Assembly: GCA_039602395.1 (NCBI GenBank)
Contig: JBCNJP010000018.1
Span: 4,026,163 to 4,090,162 of the forward strand
Direction of reading: 5' to 3'
DNA length: 64,000 bases
DNA from: Deinandra increscens subsp. villosa
Taxonomy: Eukaryota; Streptophyta; Magnoliopsida; Asterales; Asteraceae
This document shows, piece after piece, positions 25,841-39,206 of this stretch (position 1 is its first letter; each line of letters begins with the position of its first letter). Below the pieces are notes generated by a model that was not told the origin of the DNA, made no database searches, and saw only the letters and a program-made list of their open reading frames with translations. Position numbers and translations under genes: made by a program.

Positions 25841-26609
25841 TTCACTATTTTGCACTTTAGCCCCACATACTTTTATTTCTTTATTATTTTATGTACCAAA
25901 ACATTATGGGACATAATTCTAATATTTTTAGGGCTCGGGATACCTTCGATAAGGTTTATATACTTTCATATATTTAAATATATATATTTTCATCAATTTA
26001 TAATTTAGCCCCTCTACTTCCATATACTTATTATTTCATGCTCCGATTCACTTTAGGACATGTTTATAATAACTCCTAAGCCTCGGGTTCATATAATTAC
26101 GTATAATACTCGTATACGTTACGTATTTATTCATTTTTAATCATTATTTTAACGTAAGGATACGTTCTTATTTATTTTCACATGTTTAACTATTATAACA
26201 CGTATTCCCACGTATATATTCATCAAATGAATATTTCACATGCATTTTAGCTATTAGAATATGTATATATTTATACATATATCTGATATAATGAAATCGC
26301 TAAAAGGTATTTTTTTTCTCCGGTTATCAATTATACCTATCATATCAATACGTGTACCATTCATATAAACCCTACCCTTTATCAGTTTATTATCCGTTAA
26401 TGGGTAAACATGGATTTTTCATATGTTTCATTACGTTTGGCTATCTAACACATATATCATATGTATCTATAACATAAACACGTATAGCATTACAAATCAC
26501 TACCCTTTTCCCATTTATCAACCCATAAACCATATCAATATACGTTTTAGCTACTTAACACGTATAGCACACATATATAATCCAAGTTATGAAATTTTGG
26601 GGTGTTACA
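25559..26609 (-). mobile_element. LTR tail of a Tekay-type gypsy LTR (first half of a split LTR)
   Basis: It matches LTR C from ACGTGGCT (9621) to the end GGGGTGTTACA, including TCAGTCCCTG..., CTAAGGCTCAGGACA and the TATA-rich stretch. The start of the LTR is missing. The matching head lies at 45060-48064 and stops at the same ACGTG. After its end comes GTTTT (26610-26614) rather than a primer-binding site or polypurine tract, so this is the outer border of an LTR. Confidence 0.85.
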
Positions 26610-26789
26610 GTTTTTCAGCCTTAGATATTTTCCTGCATTCAAATTTTATGCCATTCTTTCCACTCCTAGCCTTATCAATTCTTTTGAGATGTATTTAAAA
26701 CTTATCAGTACACAAGTTAACTGACAAATAACATACATATAACACATAGAGAATTGTGATATGCATCAAATTATACATACTTTTATATC

Positions 26790-28073
26790 AAATGTCTCCC
26801 ACATTGTGTTTAAATTCTGATTAACTAACATCAAAACAAAGCCATTTTGCTTTCTTTTTAGTTTTGCAAGTTAAACAAAGCAAAAATCACAAAAGGAACA
26901 AGTTATGAACAAAAAGAGATCAAAAACACAAAAGTTCCAAGATTACTGCTTAGGCACGACCTGTATTCAAGTAGGCATGCCCCGTGTCTGTCCTCAAGAA
27001 ACGACTCTGACTCACTTCTGCATAACACGGCCCCGTGCTCTGGTTAACACACCCTCGTGCCACTGACCTCTGACAGGCATGGCCCCGTGCCCTGGCTAGC
27101 ACACCCACGTGCCCACCAGTAGAAGATTCTCCGGATGATCTTCTGCATAGCACGACCCGTGTCAATGACAGGCACGCCACGTGCCATTCTTCCAGACTGC
27201 CTATAAAAGGATCCCTCCTTCCTCATTTCAACTTGCTTAATTCTTTCCTCTTTTCTTGCAGTATTGTTGAGCCATTTGGCGTTTATAAGTTTTATAATCA
27301 AGTTTATAAGAACTTTAACCTAAGTAAGATTTTGTAAGTGTTTGTCAATGAATCCTTCTTTTTCTCTTAAGCAAATATTTAAAGCCATGCTTGGCTAAGT
27401 TTTATACTTGGGAAGTAACAAACCTTTGGTGGGTTGGTTAATGACTTTATAAACTCGCTTACGGTGTGTTTAATGACTTTATGAAAACTCTTTTTATTGA
27501 AAGTTTATTATTGATCTTTTGAACCAAACGTGTAAAACGTATCACAGACCATTTGAGGAGTCAAAATCTCATCAACCGGACTTGTGACTTTATATACACG
27601 TACGTGCCTCCTAGATTGCTGGTTGACCTTATACATGACTCAGGATTCATGACATGCACTATATTTTAAAAATTGCTTTGAATACTATGAGTCATTAGCT
27701 ACGGCTCACCAATAACGTTTGTTGTTGGCGTATTTTGTTCATATTGCAGATAAGTAACGACAAAGCAGTTGATGGTCAAAATAAGGGATAGGCAAGTTGT
27801 GCTTAATTAATAAGATAGAACTTTTGTTGCATTTTTTCTAATGTTGTAATGACTACACCATCCTTGTATTTGTACTCTTTTGCATACTCTTTTGCGTTAC
27901 TAGTGCACTGTATGTAAGTCGCTTTTAACCTTGTTGTGTGGCGTCCTTGGTGGACTGGGTGTCTGTTATGGTTGTTTTCACTATTTTGGTCTATCTGTTT
28001 GCTTCCGCGAGATCTGATAAGGTAGCCGGTCCCACACATCCCTCGTATCTGGCAGGGTGAGACGGGGGTGTGA
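26790..28073 (+). mobile_element. LTR F, family with CACGGGGCGTGC words
   Basis: A clear right end GGGGGTGTGACA lies at 28073; the left end near 26790 is approximate. A cluster of CACGGCCCCGTGC-like words (26953-27185) is followed by a TATA box CTATAAAAGG (27201-27210) and a likely leader. Much of it aligns with the reverse complement of LTR G (42020-43802), for example ATCACAAAAGGAAC, GAACCAAACGTG and TATCACAGACCATTTG. Superfamily is unresolved. Confidence 0.65.
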
Positions 28074-29051
28074 CAGTGGTAGTGGTTAAATCAATGGTTT
28101 TAGGGTTTTCTGATGAATTAGGGTTTTATTTTAATGGCTGAAGTTTGAATCATTACAAAGTTTTAAGAAGATTAACAGTGTCTTATGAACTAATGTTGTG
28201 TCTTCGGAACAGAGTTCCAAGGTTTGAGGAGATTAAAAGTGTGTTGAAGATAAAGATGGGTGAAAAATGGTTTGATTGCTTTGGTGATGGGTAGATATGG
28301 CGAAGGATGATAACCGATTGTTGGCTATGGGCTAGTTGGTCTAGTTCATTAGAGAGAGAATATGGAGTGAAAAGCAATGGCAAGAGAGAGTAATAATTGA
28401 TAATTGATAAATATATTAAATTATTCTTATTTGTAAAGTACATTTGTAGATTTATTGCCAAAAGTTAAAGGCGGGTTATAGAATGTGACATTGTGACGTA
28501 GACTATTACAAACATCAAACATACATAACCATTTCTATTATTTTATTAGTTTGAAAAAAGTTTTATTAAATGACAAATTTGGATTACTGACGCGCCACTG
28601 CCCCCCCCCCCCCCCCCCGCCTTTTTTTGTTACTAACTTGAACCCAAGACCTCCCTATTTTAATGTCTTTAGGTGTCCCACCTAAACTAAGTTTTATAAA
28701 AGTTGACACGAGGTAAAATGGTGGAAAATGTAATTTACACTTTAACTAGATTGTACTACTCGTGTGTTGCCGCGAGATAACGTGGATACAAAAAACAATT
28801 GCATTATTAAACTACAACGTAAATAAAACGAAAATACAAAAAGACTACGTAACGACTTAAAATTAGAAGACTGGTTAAATATCACACTAAAAACTTAGAT
28901 ACTAAAGACAACAGTGTGAAACTAACACTAAAACTAATGAAGCGCTATAAAAATAATTTAATAAATATATAATATTTTTTAAATATAGTGAGATTATTTA
29001 AAGAAAAACGTGCGAAGTTACCACGACTCGATTATAAGAGATTAATAATTT
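28074..29051. other. Non-coding stretch with a poly-C run
   Basis: AT-rich DNA with no recognised gene. A C homopolymer of about 19-20 lies near 28602-28620 and is a likely length-error spot. CTCGTGTGTTGCCGCGAG near 28758 resembles a decayed Helitron hairpin but lacks a terminus. Confidence 0.5.
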
Positions 29052-29129
29052 TCTCTATTTTATTAAAAGAAATTATATTATCATATATTTTAATAAATGA
29101 ATTTCTTGGTGCTGATGTGGCATCACCAC

Positions 29130-29391
29130 AGCCCCCCATTTTCCTCATTTTCCCGCCTAGAAAATATCCAGGAGATTCGTCGGATCTATTGACCCATTTC
29201 ACAAACCCGATCGTAAGTTTTCTTTCTCATTCACCCCACAAACCCATTTCACAAACCCGCCTAGAAAATCTCCAGGAGATTCGTCGGATCTCTCCTTCCA
29301 CGCGAGTCCATCCTGTCTACTGCCGTCCTCCGATTACCCACTCCGCTTTGCTCCCCTACGCCGATTACGGATCTTTGAAGCTGGTTCAAAC
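29130..29391 (+). other. Gene-like 5' exon fragment with internal duplication
   Basis: GC-richer sequence ends in a good donor (AACAG then GTATTTG at 29392). CCCGCCTAGAAAAT and CCAGGAGATTCGTCGGATCT occur twice (about 29152-29191 and 29258-29292). It resembles an untranslated leader exon, captured or native to the Helitron. No product can be named. Confidence 0.4.
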
Positions 29392-31287
29392 AGGTATTTG
29401 TTAATCCGTACCCTAATCTCTTCCTTCGATCTTTTAATCGATATTTAGGGTAAAGTTCCGTTATCTAATCTTCTTTATCGCAAAGTTTATGTGAAGTTTT
29501 TCGTTTGAATCTGATAAATCGACCATCGATCTGTACATAGTTGATCGAAATTTCCGTTTAAAATATGGTAATCTTCGATCGATTTTGACTTCGCTTTATT
29601 TAGGGTTTTTTATCAGAAACTTCTAATAGATGAGTCAACGTTTTTGTTTAGGTTAAATCTGATTTCATCACTTTTCATATTTACCTGCTAATTTTCATAG
29701 CGCTATAAAACCCTAGATCGATATAAAATTATGTTGTTTTAGGATTCCGTTAAGTCATTGAAGTTTAGAATATGTTTTTTCTTTACTGATTTAGTGTCTT
29801 CCTTTTGATGAATTCATTGCCTAACAAGCCTTTGTTTTTAGGGTTCTAATCGACTGGGAGACTGGCCTCTGATCGAAACCATGGAAATCGAATGTCTAGA
29901 CTATGAACTTGCGAATAGAACTTGAATGTTCAAGTCTGTCACTCGGAAGATAGGATGGTATGTGCTTGGACTTTTATGTGATTTTCAATTGTTTGAGAAT
30001 GTTACTTATTGGCTACTATTTAGTTTTAAATTTATAATTGCTATTTTTTATGTGTTTTGTGATTATAGGTTCCTTGCTACTTCTCTGTTCCACTGCGATT
30101 TGCAGGTATGTATGTTTGTAGTGGCATTGTTCATGTTGTAAAATAGAATTTACAACCATCTGTGGCTCTTTTTAGTTAATTTTTTTATAGTATGCATTGT
30201 GTTAAGTGGTCTATGTGTATGGAGCATGTGGTGTATATGGTTTTTTTGCTGCTTGGGATGACATGAATATACATTCTATTAGAAGCTCTTGAAATCAAAT
30301 ACTTTATTTACATACAACAATAATACACAACAGTCTCATGTTCTTTGGTTAGTCAAACACCCTGTTGGTTATGGGAATTGCTTTTTAAAAGGTCTAACTT
30401 TTCACTTTCTTTTTTACCTAACCTTAGGATGGTGTTGGTTAATAACGACTTCATTTTGGTTTCAATTATAAAATCTCTCTTTCACCTGTTAAAGATCGAC
30501 CATTCACTATTAAACAGGAAGTCTAAGATACTGATAAGAAATACCACATGGCTTTTTATAAAAAAGGCCATGAGATAGCAGTAAGGTCATCCAAAAAAAA
30601 GGTTTGTTTTCTATTTTGATGTTCAAATTCTAATGTTTATTTTGTACTTTATTTTTTATTACTTTTGAGGTTTCAGTATTTGTGATCTACTAAAGCTATT
30701 AAATTTCTTGGAATATCTATTCATTATAATAATTTGTGTGCATTTGATTTAATGTTTCAAATGGTTATTCTGAGTTGACTTATGATCTCTAATTTTCTTC
30801 ATCACCGGCTATCATTCATGATTATCTCATTATGCCCTTTTTATTTTATACATTCCGGCTATTATTTTTTTAATTTTCATTCATATTATATTTTAATTAG
30901 TTGTGCAATCTATTTTAGTCGTAATATCATCTCTTAGTGTTCATGATATCTCTTAATTTAGGTTACTAATTATATAACCGTATGATATGTATTATGACAG
31001 CTTAATTTCGGTAATGTGCTAATAAATAGTTAATTGTTAGTGATATAATAAGCATATATTTTCCGAAAATATTATCATACCATAATTTGATGTGTTTTTA
31101 TTTCATCAAGCTCTTATTTTAGGATAAGATGATTAATATTTTTCATTCATTTTTAACATTCCTAAAATACAAAAAAAATTGATTATGTAAACGTTTTATT
31201 TTAGGATAAAATTATTGTAATTTATACCGAAATTCAAAAACTCGGTAATCTTCTTTACATTTTCCTAAAATATTTACTTCTACAATC

Positions 31288-31300
31288 ATCTATAAATACC
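31288..31300 (+). promoter_or_regulatory. TATA box of the RPA-like gene
   Basis: CTATAAATACCC lies about 100 bp upstream of the ATG at 31389. It is followed by a pyrimidine-rich leader with several CATCACC/CTC words, a normal plant core-promoter layout. Confidence 0.6.
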
Positions 31301-31388
31301 CAAGTTACTTCATCACCTCATTCCATCACCATCTACGAAACTCTATTCCTCTCCACAACCTCCCCTATTCTATCAACTATTCACAGCT

Positions 31389-34300
31389 ATGAATCAAATC
31401 GAAGTTCAGCTTTTTCAGCCACTCAACGAACTTCAAGTCTCCAATATGGAACACTATGTCAAAGTTCGTCTACTATCTGTTTGGAGTCGACCAGTCTTTA
31501 GCAACCCGACTAAAACATATTCTGTTGAGTTTGTTTGTGCCGATGAACAGGTATGTTGCAGTATTGTCTTTTTTTTTTCATTAAACCTTTATATTTTCGT
31601 TGCAGTTTTTTTTCTTTTTGTTTTTAGTTAAAGCTTTATATTTTCTGCTACTTTGCTTACACCATAGGGTAACAAGATATCGGGGTCCTGCTTATCGAGG
31701 TGGCTTAACCGTTTTCAACGGTTTTTCGTAAACCAGAATGTGCTACTTATCAAAAGACCACTGCTTGGTTCGAATAATGGTGACAATTGGAAAATTGTCG
31801 ATCACCCATTGAAGTTATGCTTCAATGTGGAGACACATGTGGGGAAGTCTACTGATTGGTCCGGGGATGCACATTTTTTTAATTTTACCGATTTTAAACA
31901 GAAATAATTTTTCTACCGTGGACCTATATGAAAATAATTCAATGCCCGTTGCTATGAAGAGAAAACCCTCAATCAGATATATCAAATGGTAAGTTTTAAT
32001 TATTCTCTTTATCGGATTTGTTACGAGTTATTTTTTCATACATATATTGCAATTGTATATATATACAATCCTAAACTTAACCTATGATTTCGTGCCCTCT
32101 TCACCTTTCTTTTATATTATATGTCGGAGCCCATCGAAATTCTTACGCATCTTAATCTGCTCTCCCCTTTCTTCCTTCAAATCACATGTGCGTTCTCAGA
32201 AGTTCTTATTCTCAATCGAACATCGCCGCTTCCAGTTCCTTGGCATCTTCCAATTTATGGAGGCGGTGGCAGCTTGATGGTATATATAGCCGATGGAGGA
32301 GCTGAACTGATGAAAGTCAATATCGGTAAATTCTCGCTTGATTTGATAACTGTTGTCTTACATTTTTAGGTATTTGATGATTGTGTACACCGATTGAACT
32401 TCATGTTAGTACAAATTTCATTCACGTCAAATATCTTAATTGTTACTATTTAAAATTACACACTATTGTGTTTAACAAACATCAATTGTTAGTAGGTAGA
32501 TGATTAAGTATGATGCTTTTTGCTTTTTTCCCCTTTGTTATAACAAACACCGAATTGTTTAAACTTTTCTTAATTTTGGTTGATTGAAGTTTGTTTGTTT
32601 ACATTTAAGATTTTGCTAACATAGAATTCTTAATCATGGGGCTTCTGTTCATTACTTTTGTCAAAGAAGCCTTAATTCTGTTTCTTTAGTTTATTGGTCT
32701 TCTGACGTTTCGTTATATTAGGGTTTAATGGATTTACGGTTTGATTCTTTATCTGTCGTTTTTCATAATTTGATTGCTTTGCACCATCGCTGCAGTTAGT
32801 TTCCAGTTCCAGCTTAATATCAACAATATGAATAAAGAAATTATACGATCACGGAAATTTGGTTGTGTTCCTAAAGTTCATACTGTTATGCTAGGTTGAT
32901 GCGACAATGATACAATTTTAAAATCAGAATGAGTTTTGTATTCGCAGGTTAATTTATGTTAAAGTATTATTTTACTTTGTGTATAAGATTACACTGGTTT
33001 TCAATACTTGATGTTGCTGAAATCTTTTTAGAGCTTCCAAAAACCAACAGCCCTCAGAGTAGTCATCTGTTTGTCTATACTTTCAGATGTGACTCTTGAT
33101 TTAGAAACTTCAAAGGAACCCTAGATTGTAACATCAGGTTGTATGAGATAGTGTATAAACATTGGGATTATATAGTCTTAGGATTACAATCTATAGATGC
33201 AGCAGGTAAAAGTAACCAAAACTTGGGACATACTTACAAGTCCATTTGCTTTTTACCCATGTGCCCACCCTAAAGCAGACTCATGCATATAGCTTACTTT
33301 TTCTTTGAGTGTTTCTTCTTTTACCCTGTGCAAGGCCATCTCCATGTTGACTCGGTACTGTCCTTATTCACTGTGTGTGATTGTGGTGCATGTTCTACTA
33401 CCATACTTAGGTAAGCGATCCATACTCTTCTATGTCGCCTTCTTATTCGGTTTTCGCTTTCGGTTTGTAAAGTCTAACAGCCGAAGTTCTTTATCTCGGA
33501 AATTAGTAAAGTGTGTGTGCTTTTGATATCTTATTTCTTGGTCTGGGTATACCAGCGCATATTGCTTTCTGAGGTTTGCGAATCTTACGTGGTGTTTTAC
33601 TCTTATTGTGCTCTTTGAGCAGCTTTTCTGTTTGCTTTTAGCCTGTTGTGATTCATTTTTTTAGTACGTTGTTGTTTCGGTTTTGTTAATATGTGCTTTG
33701 TGTGTTTGATGATGTGTTACTATTCTCTTTTATTTTGGTGCACTCTAGGTGTTTGTGTAAATGCCTTGCTCATTTTGAATTTTTACATGGATTGTCTAAG
33801 GTTAATTGCTTTTGGTTTTTTGCTATGCAGGTTTTGGAATAGATGTGTGGTGATTGTTGTATGTGATCTAAGGTACTATTCTTATGTTAGTTCCCTTTTG
33901 TGTGATTTTTTAGTTATTATGTCATTGTTATTGTCTTGTCAGGCATTTGTGTGTCTTTGAGAGGTTAATTGTGAAATGGTGTCTTTGAAGGGGTAGATGT
34001 CAAAATAGTATTCCATAAAGCTTTTATTTAGGCTGTTTTCAAAATCTTTGTGCCTTGCTGATGGGTTAGCTAAGATGTCTTTGTTAAAAACATTGTTAAA
34101 CTGCAATCATGCCATGCACATGTATCTTCATTTTTATTCCGATTCACCCAGAAATCAAGATCGACGGCCGTAGGTTGTCGATCTATTTCGATTCACAAAA
34201 CCAGATAACATTCAAATTACTTTTGTTGAGTTCAATATGGCTTTGTGACTTTTGGTTTAGCTTTGATTTTGGTTATGGCAACCGGTTTTTAACATGCTAA

Positions 34301-37300
34301 TACACTTCTGGGACTTGATTGAGTTGTATAGAAGATAAAAATAAGCAACTGACGGCCAACTATTTCTATGCTTCTTTGAATTAGAGTTTGTATGTTTCTG
34401 TATGGTTTTTGCTCATTTACAATTTTTGCTTTATTTGGTTAGTTATTTTTTTTGTAGGTGTGGTTGTCTTCTTGAAATTTATGAGAACTGTATTTTTTAT
34501 TTTCTATTTTATGTATATTGTTTGTTTTGTTTTGAATTCAGTATGCTCTGTTTCCATATGTCTTTGGAATTTTCATGCTTACAGTGTATCGAGGAATGAA
34601 ACTCACGTCACTTGATTGTTGTGTGAAACGCGGCTGTTGATGTTTCTATTGTTAAAAAAAATAGTATTCTACTGATGTTTTTTTTTAATTCATCCGATTA
34701 TTCCTTCAAATGTTGCAAGCTAAGTTCTTTAATGTTTGATTCATATTTCTATAGTCTAATTTTAGCTTTCATATTTGATATGCTATAAAGAAGTGTTATG
34801 CATTTGTTGACGTCTTTAATGCATGTGTATTTCTTTGAACATCTATTAGAGGTTTTTAGTTTATTAAAATGGTATTAACTAATTAGAGAATTATAGTTCA
34901 TGTTTAGTCCGTGACACGGTTTTATAAATGGCTGATATCTTTTGCGTTTTGTGGTTGTAGGTTGCTAACTGCTTTGGGTTCCTATAGGCTGTACAGGTAT
35001 GTTTGTTCTTATAGCTTACTTATTTTCTCGATTATATATTAGCTATATGTGTGTGTTTAGTCATGTTTTGGGTAGGTTAATTTCCAATTGATTTCGTTTT
35101 CAGTGTCTTAATTTCTTACATTAACTAACCAGATTAGTAGTAAGGGCTTTCTTTTAGTTTTAAAATTGGGTAGTTTTTCTTTTATGATTTTGGTCGTTTG
35201 AATTGACTTTAATTACAATGAAAATTAACCAAAAAGCTTCTAATAAGATTAAAAAGATCATAATCATTTGTGCGATTATGATATTTATAAAAACTTTAAT
35301 TAGTTTTTCTTAATTCTTTTGAAAATCTTCCTTTTAACTTAATGTAAAGAAATATGGTTAGTAGTAGATGTTTTTTTGGCAAATGGTTCCCGTGTATTTT
35401 GGTTAAAATTGTCTTCAAAGAAGGGCATGAGCCACGTCCTCCTGTTTTTAGTAGTCTATTCTTCTATTTCTATAGAAGTTCGTACAAACTTTGAATTTGT
35501 TTTGAATGCTTAGGTATTCTACATATCTATTTAGTCTGAATTTGTTTTCACTGCTCAAGTCCTCTATATATCTATTCAGTTATGGGTAGAAATTTCATGT
35601 TTTCTTCACCTTACTAATGTCCATTTGCTGGATATTTGCAAAGTTTTGGTTGTCATTCACCTTTCTCATGTCATCAATAAGCAATAGGTGCATATACAGA
35701 GAGTTAAGGTTCAATCATAAATTACGTAACATAAAAAGGATCAATGAATTTTAGTTTTTATTTTCCTCTATGAAATTTGCTATGTGAAGACCTATAATGC
35801 TCAAATCAGTACAACTGCAATTAAGTCACATCAGGTAACCAAACTGTATAAAAGATGCAAAATAAACCAACAACAAGTAATCTCACTTACAAAATAATAT
35901 GCGGACAACATTTACCAATTAGATATTAGAAGAGTACAATGTGGCAGGGTTATTAAATTTACTTTTTTGATCTCAATTAGGATAATTTACTAACATTACA
36001 TATATATACACTTATTGACATGCTCATATTCGAATTTCAATTAAGTTTAATTTTGGTTCAAATATCTTGGGTGCTAATTTCTTACTATCTTATTCATAGT
36101 GATTGAAGGCATGGTTAGTAAAATAGTTTTTGTATGGAAGGTAACAAACAGATTTAAACCGGCAAGAAGTCAAAGTGAAACAAACATAACATTCAGGCCA
36201 AGCCTTTTTTTTATGGAAAGCTAAGTTTACATCTGAACTAACATGTACGCATAAGGTTCAAATTGGATAAGCACATTTCCCATCTTAGTGTTATTCCCTT
36301 ATCACAATTGGGTCTAAAACACGGATCATATAACAGTTGTAATCCGTCTCGCATTATTCTAAGTGATATAGGGTGAGGCTTAAAATTGGTGTTTATCTAT
36401 GATTTATGATGATAATGGACACTTGAAGGAGATGGAGTCACTGAAAGCCGTGTCACCTGACTATCATCTGATAGTCAATGTTGTTACTCTGTTTTAGCCA
36501 CCAAACCATGCTTTAAGATCTGATGAAGACGGTTATGGTTAACAAGATTGTTAAATTACAGATTCAAATATGATGTCAATTTAAAATCAAAAGGTTGATG
36601 TTAAACTGTCAATCACTTAGTCGCTTACCATATTATTCATGACATAGAGGTTCTTAACAAGAGGTTTCCATTTTTCTTTGCAGGGTTGGGGCTCAACAGT
36701 GATGCATCGGTCATGAGCTCGAAAGAAGGAGAAGTGTGGTGCGATAAGGATTGCCCATAATGTCATCAAAAGCTTTAAAGAAGGTTAGTAAACACACTTT
36801 TATATATCCACCACAACACTACCAACTACCGTTCAACAAATAAATAATTCTTGATGCTTTCGCAATTTGAGATCAGGATGAGATTTAATGATTCATATTG
36901 CGTTGCAGATTTTGGATAAGTTAAGAGCTGCTGAAGTTATTGGGAGATATCCAACTGAGCTGTTAACACAGCCTATAGATGCAACAAAAGAGGAAAGAGT
37001 TTTGGACCCAACTCACTTCATATAACGCTTTACCTCTCGCGACAACATATCCAGGATTTAAAAACACACAATCGAACAACATCCGCCGCAACGCGCCGAT
37101 CGCAAAGCTTGACAGACTTAAACCCAAACTCTTCTGAATTTTAGCATCAAAGAGGATTAATTGTGCTTTATATTTGTATGTCTTTTTCTCCATAGTGGCT
37201 TCAAACCTTGGGTTTCTAAAAAATTCATCGAATTGATCCGGCGCGAAGCGCGGATCGCAACATCTTGTTTTGAACAAAAAGTTTGTTTTCTTTCATAGCA

Positions 37301-37905
37301 TCATCAACTGTTCTGGTCAACAAATGCATCTTTAAACTTTGACATTGCAGACTCCACTTGTATTAATTTACAAAATTTAGCCAGAATCTGATTACAGATT
37401 ACAGCATATTTACAGTCATTAATTTCTATTTCACCATTACGCTGTCTTTAGTGGTCAACAAATACTATGTTTAGGTTATCACCATGCATCATTAGATAGG
37501 ATAATCCTTCCCAAATAAATTATATCGTTGCCGCCTGTTTCCACCTCTTTATTCTTGGTTGTATCAAAAATATGTTTACTGTGTATTTATATCCACATGC
37601 ATACAGGTTTGTGCCTACCACAACCATAAGTGACAAAACCGCAAGTACTACTGCGATACTTTACGATGAGGCCGCACAATCAGTTGTAGGCCAATCATGT
37701 TCTGAGTTTGTTACAGGTCTTTCAGCCACTGATCCAATGATATTACCCGAGTCTCTACTCGCAACCAGGGAAACATACTTCACATTTTTTCTGAAGATCA
37801 AGCCAAACAAGAAAGCGGGGATCACGACTTTCATCATCGAAAGAGCCGAACCCATTTCCTCTGCCTCTGGTTCGGTAACCCCTCAGACACCCCAGCCTGT
37901 AACTG
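31389..37905 (+). pseudogene. RPA70-like OB-fold protein of the Helitron type, fragmented
   Basis: Exon 1 (31389-31550) and exon 2 (31668-31907) join in frame through GT-AG borders. They encode an N-terminal OB fold: MNQIEVQLFQPLNELQ, VKVRLLSVWSRP, ADEQ|GNKISGSC, then NFTDFKQK and a stop. A zinc-ribbon scrap EGEVWCDKDCP lies near 36726-36759. A C-terminal OB fold begins at an acceptor at 37606 (YRFVPTTTISDKTASTTAIL...LPESLL...FFLKIK) and runs to about 37905. This order matches the replication-protein-A-like proteins of plant Helitrons. The middle DNA-binding domain is not recognisable, a stop ends exon 2, and several kb of T-rich intron-like DNA separate the parts. It is probably a decayed gene. 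Confidence 0.65.
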
Positions 37906-37940
37906 AAACAAACCGAAAAAGTGCTATTACTGGTGTCATC

Positions 37941-38296
37941 AGACCTCTGTTTCAGGACACGGGCACACAAAAAATAAAACTTAACTTCTATATTTTTAAA
38001 CCTCATGTAAGAAATACATTAAAATGCCGTTCATTGTTGCAGCATGTTATTACACGACTCTTTATTCATATTTAGGTTACTATGTCTTCCTATCTTTATT
38101 ACAATTTGTTACATTGCTAGACCTCTGTTTCAGGACACAGGTACACAAAAAATAAAACTTAACTTCTATATTTTTAAACCTCATGTAAGAAATACATTAA
38201 AATGTTGTTCATTGTTGCAACATGTTATTACACGACCTCTCATTCATTTTTAGGTTACTATGTCTTCCTATCTCTATCACAATTTGTTACATTGCT
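37941..38296 (+). repeat. 178-bp tandem duplication
   Basis: Two units start at AGACCTCTGTTTCAGGACAC (37941 and 38119) and end at GTTACATTGCT. They are about 90-95 percent alike. The first unit overlaps the end of the RPA-like C-terminal exon and includes an acceptor-like TTTCAG. Confidence 0.92.
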
Positions 38297-38654
38297 AATA
38301 ACAATCCTTTATTCACATGCCGCAGCATCGCCTTCAGCATCAGTAGAGAGAGCCAATAAACAACATCATGAATAATCTCATCTAGCATCACCTCCCTTTG
38401 AAAAGACTGATGTTTGTTTATAAATTTAACTTATCTCTGTATAATATTAGGTTTATTACTCTCTTTGTAAGTTACAAACTTTCTCCGTCTGTTATAAGAA
38501 CAGGTTGTACTGCTAGAATATTGACACTCAACCATCCTTACCATAGAAAATTTTACCGTATTTTGGCAACTCAAAGTCATAATGGTTGAAAACACTTTTA
38601 GCCCGTTCAACAAGCAAGAATTGCGGCTTTACAACACATAAATTGCTACCACAT

Positions 38655-38684
38655 TTCCGCGGCAACGCGCGGATGATCTCTAGT
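38655..38684 (+). other. Helitron 3' terminus
   Basis: The hairpin CCGCGGCAACGCGCGG and the terminal CTAG at 38680-38683 before T match the plant Helitron 3' consensus in stem, spacing and end. Confidence 0.85.
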
Positions 38685-38706
38685 TCAAGTACATGACTGA
38701 GCTAAA

Positions 38707-39206
38707 NNNNNNNNNNNNNNNNNNNNNNNNNNNNNNNNNNNNNNNNNNNNNNNNNNNNNNNNNNNNNNNNNNNNNNNNNNNNNNNNNNNNNNNNNNNNNN
38801 NNNNNNNNNNNNNNNNNNNNNNNNNNNNNNNNNNNNNNNNNNNNNNNNNNNNNNNNNNNNNNNNNNNNNNNNNNNNNNNNNNNNNNNNNNNNNNNNNNNN
38901 NNNNNNNNNNNNNNNNNNNNNNNNNNNNNNNNNNNNNNNNNNNNNNNNNNNNNNNNNNNNNNNNNNNNNNNNNNNNNNNNNNNNNNNNNNNNNNNNNNNN
39001 NNNNNNNNNNNNNNNNNNNNNNNNNNNNNNNNNNNNNNNNNNNNNNNNNNNNNNNNNNNNNNNNNNNNNNNNNNNNNNNNNNNNNNNNNNNNNNNNNNNN
39101 NNNNNNNNNNNNNNNNNNNNNNNNNNNNNNNNNNNNNNNNNNNNNNNNNNNNNNNNNNNNNNNNNNNNNNNNNNNNNNNNNNNNNNNNNNNNNNNNNNNN
39201 NNNNNN
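38707..39206. other. Assembly gap (500 N)
   Basis: Exactly 500 unknown bases, starting 23 bases after the Helitron end. True length is unknown. Confidence 0.95.

Larger units (their letters stand above)
29052..38683 (+). mobile_element. Helitron-like element with RPA-like exons
   Basis: The right end is canonical: a CCGCG-loop-CGCGG hairpin, 7 bases, then CTAG followed by T (38655-38684). The proposed left end, TCTCTATTTTATTAAAAG at 29052, followed by GGTGCTGATGTGGCATCA, is typical of plant Helitron 5' ends, but the base before it is T rather than A. No Rep/helicase was found, so it would be non-autonomous. The interior holds a TATA-driven RPA-like gene in pieces and gene-like 5' sequence at about 29130-29391. 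The right end is confident; extent is less so. Confidence 0.6.

Noticed and set aside
25795..25850. TA dinucleotide run (also near 9885-9911)
   Set aside because: Ordinary microsatellites inside the related gypsy LTR tails; no separate function inferred.
28602..28620. C homopolymer as a possible G-quadruplex site (also 2505-2517)
   Set aside because: Single homopolymers of this kind are prone to sequencing-length error and there is no supporting context.
28752..28785. Possible second Helitron hairpin (CTCGTGTGTTGCCGCGAG)
   Set aside because: Stem is imperfect and no terminal CTRR or matching 5' end was found.
30000..34620. Several Phe/Tyr/Val-rich plus-strand frames of 60-90 codons
   Set aside because: T-rich intron-like DNA produces such hydrophobic frames; none has a conserved motif.
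36963..37277. 104-codon minus-strand frame with possible Helitron-like hairpin words (GGCGCGAAGCGCGG)
   Set aside because: No recognisable protein. The hairpin lacks a CTAG-type end nearby, so a nested Helitron could not be supported.
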